This document shows positions 59,801-64,000 of a DNA stretch of 64,000 bases, in pieces. Origin of the DNA: Rhynchonema sp. JSB1_4. Taxonomy: Eukaryota; Nematoda; Chromadorea; Monhysterida; Xyalidae. A model generated the notes under the pieces. The model saw nothing but the letters and a program-made list of their open reading frames with translations, ran no database searches and was not told where the DNA came from. The stretch is taken from positions 1 through 64,000 of the forward strand of contig JASAMV010001957.1 in the NCBI GenBank assembly GCA_030248065.1, read 5' to 3'. The translations under genes and the position numbers were made by a program. Positions within the stretch are counted from its first letter, which is position 1. Every line of letters begins with the position of its first letter.

Positions 59801-62800
59801 GTTTCAACTTACATCCGACGCACTGTGGCGGGTTTTTGTCGTAGTCCGGGCCCTTGCACACCAACACGTTGCCGCCGTTAATCAGCTCGAAGCCATCATT
59901 ACAGACGATTTTCACTTGCTTAAGTATGTATCCAGCTTTTGGGTTTATGATTTACAACTGCCGCTTAAAATAGATCTTTTTTGCTTTCGCTATTTTTACC
60001 TGACCCTTCTTGACAGCATTATTGACGAGGGCCCCCGAGGGTACAGCGTGGCCATTTGGTATCGATGGAATTGGGCAAGCTGCAAATTCGTGATCCCTTC
60101 ACTTTTAATTTGTTTAAAATATTGTCATCATTATCAAGAATATCTTTTAACATATTTTTACTTTTCTGGCATCCCGGCGGATTCTTGTTGTATTTGTCCA
60201 GATCGATGCAGACAACGGTTGAATAATCGGCGGATAGTGCCGTGCCTTTCAGGCACTTGACCGTCACTGTGGCGCCCACCGGAATTCTGTTGCCGGGCAA
60301 GACCTTCGAGGCGACCGCCTCCCCGTTTGATACCCGGAACAGTTCGCACGCTGGATGAAGAAACAACAACGTCGTTATAAGATAGGACCGAATTTGTCTT
60401 GGTCTGACTTGGTTTTGAGTGAAGAGTATTGACAGACAGCTTTTCGCTCTTGAACGAAGAAAATCATAAGGATTTCGCTAGAAAACCCAATCCTACGTGA
60501 CCGAGTTGAGACCTATTTTATACGATTCGAACGTCAACTTCAATAGTCAGATGGTGCTTCTTTCAAACATCGGGTTTGGATCAACTGCTGTGCGCGCCGA
60601 ATGAAAACGAACTTGGTTGGCATACTAGATTCCCAATTGGCGAGCCCGATTCGCACGACCATTTTCCGTCGTTGCAGACGTATTTGCCGCCCGTGGTGGT
60701 GCCTTCCATGTGATATTTCTGAAACGAATGAGCTGTTTACTTGGCTTTTTACTTACAGATACGCTCTATGTTTCACAAATACTGCTTGGTTTCTTCGTGC
60801 GTTTTGGCTTTCGACTCCAAGAACTTTTGGGATTAGAACATTTCTGTTTTCTTCTTGAGTTTTGCGAGACTACCATTAATTTTCAACGCCAACTCTGAAG
60901 AATATTCAAATTTCAAAAAGTAGTGAACCCATGCGCTATGAACCAAGAATCTTCTCATAATCGTGTCCTGAACGTGAAAACGACTTTTTAAGATCAACAG
61001 CTGCCAGTTGCTATTGGTCGCACAATGACCATATAAGAATTCATCAAAATCAATCCTGATTTTCACGTTCAGATGACCAATATGCCCCCCAAAAAATGGA
61101 AAACGCTAATGTTAGGAAGAAAACGTGGTTAAAAAAATGTGATTCTCAGGCAAATAAACGGACCCTTTTCAGCTGTAAAATCCCATATCCAGCCAGATCA
61201 TGGACCAACTTTGGCCGTAGCCATCGTTGAAAGTCAAACTCCGTATATCGACGTATCTCGACAAAGTAAAATTTGGTCGAAAATTTTTTGAAAAAAATGG
61301 GACAAAAATTGTTTTTCCTTGATAATCAGGGTACTTTTCCTGAAGAATCAGGGAAAATTAAGGAAATTCAGGATTTAAAAAAACGAAAAACGACCCAGGC
61401 GTTTTTTTTAAAAAAACGTCGTTTTTTTAAGAAAAAACGCCGTCGTTTTTTTTTGCCCAACCCTGGCTGTACATGGCAAGACTCACCGGATCACAAACGA
61501 CTGTCGCTGTGTTCATGTCGTCGCTGTGTGTGCCCTTATTCTGGTATTGCACCTTGCCGTTTTGTACCACAAGATCGTTCACGCACACTGAAATGTAGTC
61601 AAGTTTGTGTGAAAATTCGGAACGCACCTGAGAAGGCGCGCGTGCGCTGCGTGTTTACACTGTTTGTATGGTGTTCCTAATTTCGTCGTTGCCTCATGTA
61701 TTTTTACAGACGCAGGGGATCTCCCATTCGAAGTCGAGCCAGGCAGCTGACAGACACAGCTTGTTTGACTGAAACCAGTGGTTTTAAAAAAGTTTTTTTT
61801 TAAAAATTCGTTCCAAAAGTTAAAAAATTGTTTTTAATCATTTCAAAATTTGAAAATTTCTCTATTTTTTTGCCTTAAAAGTGCTATTTTTTGCATAAAA
61901 ATTGCTACTGTTGCCGTCACCTGACTCTAACCATGGGTGTATTGGGTGCCATAATCGTTGTTTTGTGGCATCTGGACATAGTGAACACACTGACAGGGCC
62001 TCTCATATGACGACACAGGTATGGTACATGTGACTGGGTTGGCATTTATTTATCCAAGCCCCAGACCCGAAAGGAGTGATTCGATGTAATATTCACTCTA
62101 ATTTCACACTATGTGCAGCTTATTTGTATTGGTCGTTTACCGAGACGCCATAATTTCACCAAAAAATTCCCATTCCGAATATCAGAAAGCCATACCATCA
62201 CAGGTAAACAACGGCTAACATGTGTTTACCACAGTGCAGTTTTCGTCTCTAGATCTGTATGTAGTAGGAACATAGCCAAGCCCATGTTTGTAAACTCTCT
62301 CGCCGTGTTCATACAGAAAAAAGAGAAACACTTCGAAATCGTAACCGACAATTCTTGCACTCTCCGAGAGTGCCCTGCCATCGGCCATCGACGCAGACGA
62401 TTGCATCGGCGCCTTCCACTTTGTACCCGGTAGGACACACCAGGGTCGCCCTTCCGTTCACGTCCACAAACGTGCCATGTCGCCCTTCATAGTTGATCGA
62501 GCCCTGTCCATCCGCTCGCAAATCGGCTGGGCAAGCTGTATCGCAAAAAATGGTGATCAAAAAACGGCGTGTCAGAAAAGAAAAAAAACTATTCCGCTAC
62601 TTTTCCAGGCCCGGAAGTTCGAGCCCGGCCAATTCAGGCCCAGCATATTTGACCCATTTATAGGCTTAGGCTCTAGCCGGGCCTGAATCGGCCGGGCCCA
62701 GATCATCGTTCAAGCACAAATGTATGGGTCCACTTCGACGGTACTCGCGCTGGGTGTCGTGTTGGGGCACAAGCTCCTTTCATGTATGAAAGACACTTGA

Positions 62801-63853
62801 GACTTCTGCATTTTGTTCAAACAAGCTGCCAACAGCTTTTACTGGTCAAATATACTGTATCTCTTTTCACAACAAACTTCGGAACCGGAAAGTCGCACTT
62901 TGACCATACTGTACATCGTGATGGCTCCCACCCAGGACGTGGATAAAAAAATGAGAATGACAAAGATTGTGAACTTTGTGGATGTCACGAACCCGACACA
63001 CAAACCCCGTCCTGTCGATCCTTCCATTTCCAGCCTTGGACTGTGCATTCCATACATTGCGAACCCTGAACTTGACAAATTTGCTCAAAGTGGTATTGTG
63101 AATTTAACGAATTTCACACTTGTAGAGCACGAGACTGTACTTGACCATCTCACGCCGGCCGGCAGTTAGGATTGGGGTTGTTAGGCCTATTTAGCGTTTG
63201 GGTTCGACAGGCCTGCACTTGGGTCAACCATAGGCCTAAGTCTAAGCCCATGCCTGGGAACAAAGTCCAACTCTAACTACCACCCGGCGCGAGATAGTCG
63301 AGTGACAAAAAAATCTCAGATCTACTAAGCATAAATTGCTGACCTTTTGCAGATAACCGACGTTACACGTGAGACACGCAACCGCGTTCAGCTGTGCATT
63401 GCCAGACGGGTAGTTGATGTTCCCATTGGGCACATTGATGTTCGGTTTGCATACTGAACAAAAACTCATCGAATTGCAACAGCGTCAAAAAACTGTTCTT
63501 GATTCCCCGAAAAATGCCACATAATTCGCTCAAATAATCATTGGTGTAACGACGTACTGGCCAAGCATTGCGGAAACGATGAGCCGCCGCCTCCTTCGCA
63601 TTTCCATTGTTTGTTCGGTCCACAAACGCATTTATTGCCACCCTGAAGTGTCATGGAGTTTCGAGCCGTATAGCTTACAGTTTTACAGCTTACGTAACCC
63701 ACCTTTTATAGCACAAACTTTCTACAAAACAAACCTGCAATTGGAAGCCAGGCCCACACGAAACGCTCGCAACGGTGTTCGGCCTGTAACCGCCGTTTCC
63801 TTCCTGTTCCGTGTACGCAACGTTGCCGTTCGGAATCGGCAGCGGAGGGCAAA
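55500..63853 (-). CDS. Multi-sushi (CCP) protein with C-terminal C-type lectin domain, 5' partial
   Basis: Extracellular adhesion or recognition type protein. Exons: 63853-63735, 63642-63558, 63453-63344, 62535-62350, 61587-61487, 60718-60613, 60350-60162, 60079-60000, 59918-59813, 59724-59666, 59553-59433, 58537-58441, 58116-57922, 57572-57487, 57414-57321, 56842-56699, 56331-56206, 55636-55500. About ten sushi modules appear, each with C-x-P...N-G near the start and G-Y/F-x-L before the second cysteine pair (for example CPPLPIPNGNVAYTEQ; TLVCPTGYKVEG; VVCDPGYILVG). Most are split in two by an intron. The module begun at 63453 lacks its second half, and that at 58537 lacks its first, so exons were missed or lost. 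No membrane segment follows the lectin domain. The signal peptide and further modules must lie upstream of the window. Confidence 0.88.
61068..61465. mobile_element. hAT-like MITE, family A copy 3 (one end lost)
   Basis: Inverted relative to the copies at 4239 and 38306. It keeps the GCCCAACCCTG end at 61465 but is cut at about 61068, where a fragment of the TTGGTCGCACAATGAC family abuts. Lies 21 bp from the exon ending at 61487, so it makes up much of that intron. Confidence 0.75.
61776..62200. mobile_element. hAT-like MITE, family C copy 2 (partial, inverted)
   Basis: Starts CAGTGGTTTTAAAAAAG at 61776. Its interior matches the reverse complement of 45537-46250 (shared ACCATGGGTGTATTGGGTGC-like and ATTGGTCGT blocks). 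The far end is eroded near 62200. Intronic in the sushi/lectin gene. Confidence 0.7.
62921..63169 (+). CDS. 82-codon plus-strand ORF inside an intron of the sushi/lectin gene
   Basis: ATG GCT CCC ACC start and TAG stop; residues MAPTQDVDKKMRMTKIVNFV near the N terminus and SISSLGLCIPYIANPELDKF further on. The frame is also open upstream to 62813. It lies where the second half of the sushi module begun at 63453 should be. Repeats of the aggcccggaag / ggcctaagtctaagcc type flank it, so it may be carried by a mobile element or be a retro-inserted fragment. Function unknown. Confidence 0.3.
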   Translation: MAPTQDVDKKMRMTKIVNFVDVTNPTHKPRPVDPSISSLGLCIPYIANPELDKFAQSGIVNLTNFTLVEHETVLDHLTPAGS

Positions 63854-64000
63854 CTGCATTATTATTCTTCTTTTACTGTTTAGTGTTTTTTTTTTGTTTT
63901 CATTCTCATTTTTGCGTGGTGGGTACTTAAATTTTCATTGCTCTCTTTTTCAGGTTCTCCTAACTTTCCGCGTTGCAAAAGTAAGCACGATAGATTGTTT

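Overview
The window is nuclear DNA from an invertebrate animal. Its genes are split into many short exons with GT-AG introns, two of which appear to be GC-AG. Some introns are only 50-80 bp. Between and inside the genes lie many short non-autonomous DNA transposons and two large tandem arrays. The gene set (a BAZ1/ACF1-type chromatin remodeller subunit, TRMT112, Pur-alpha, and a sushi/C-type-lectin protein), the tiny introns and the close same-strand packing would suit a nematode, but nothing here proves the phylum.

Layout. 1-9 kb: no gene that I can support; several MITE-like elements and simple repeats. 9.3-16.4 kb (minus): a gene with two C-x2-C-x12-H-x5-H zinc fingers and a proline-rich middle, rebuilt from 15 exons whose phases all join (604 codons). 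16.6-17.3 kb (minus): TRMT112, two exons, complete. 18.3-33.6 kb (minus): a roughly 1,400-residue BAZ1-type gene with WAC, DDT, WHIM-like, PHD and a degenerate bromodomain-like part in the expected order. 34.3-34.6 kb: a 64-bp tandem repeat. 35.8-39.7 kb (minus): a Pur-alpha gene with all three PUR repeats, lacking only its first exon. 41.5-43.5 kb: an array with a unit of about 129 or 164 bp. 43.5-46.3 kb: an array of 50-bp and 104-bp units forming 204-bp higher-order units, split by a 714-bp hAT-like element with a perfect 8-bp target duplication. 47-54.3 kb: a gene-free nest of hAT-like and TA-flanked elements, rich in C/G runs. 55.5-63.9 kb (minus): a secreted-type protein with about ten sushi (CCP) modules and a C-terminal C-type lectin domain; its 5' end lies beyond the window.

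All five supported genes are on the minus strand. The BAZ1-type gene, TRMT112 and the zinc finger gene follow one another, with only 178 bp between the TRMT112 stop and the proposed start of the zinc finger gene, so co-transcription of those two is possible. Functions are nuclear (remodelling, methyltransferase activation, single-strand nucleic acid binding), apart from the sushi/lectin gene, which should act outside the cell. Exon boundaries were placed by eye from splice signals, phase and family resemblance; no expression data or alignment was available.
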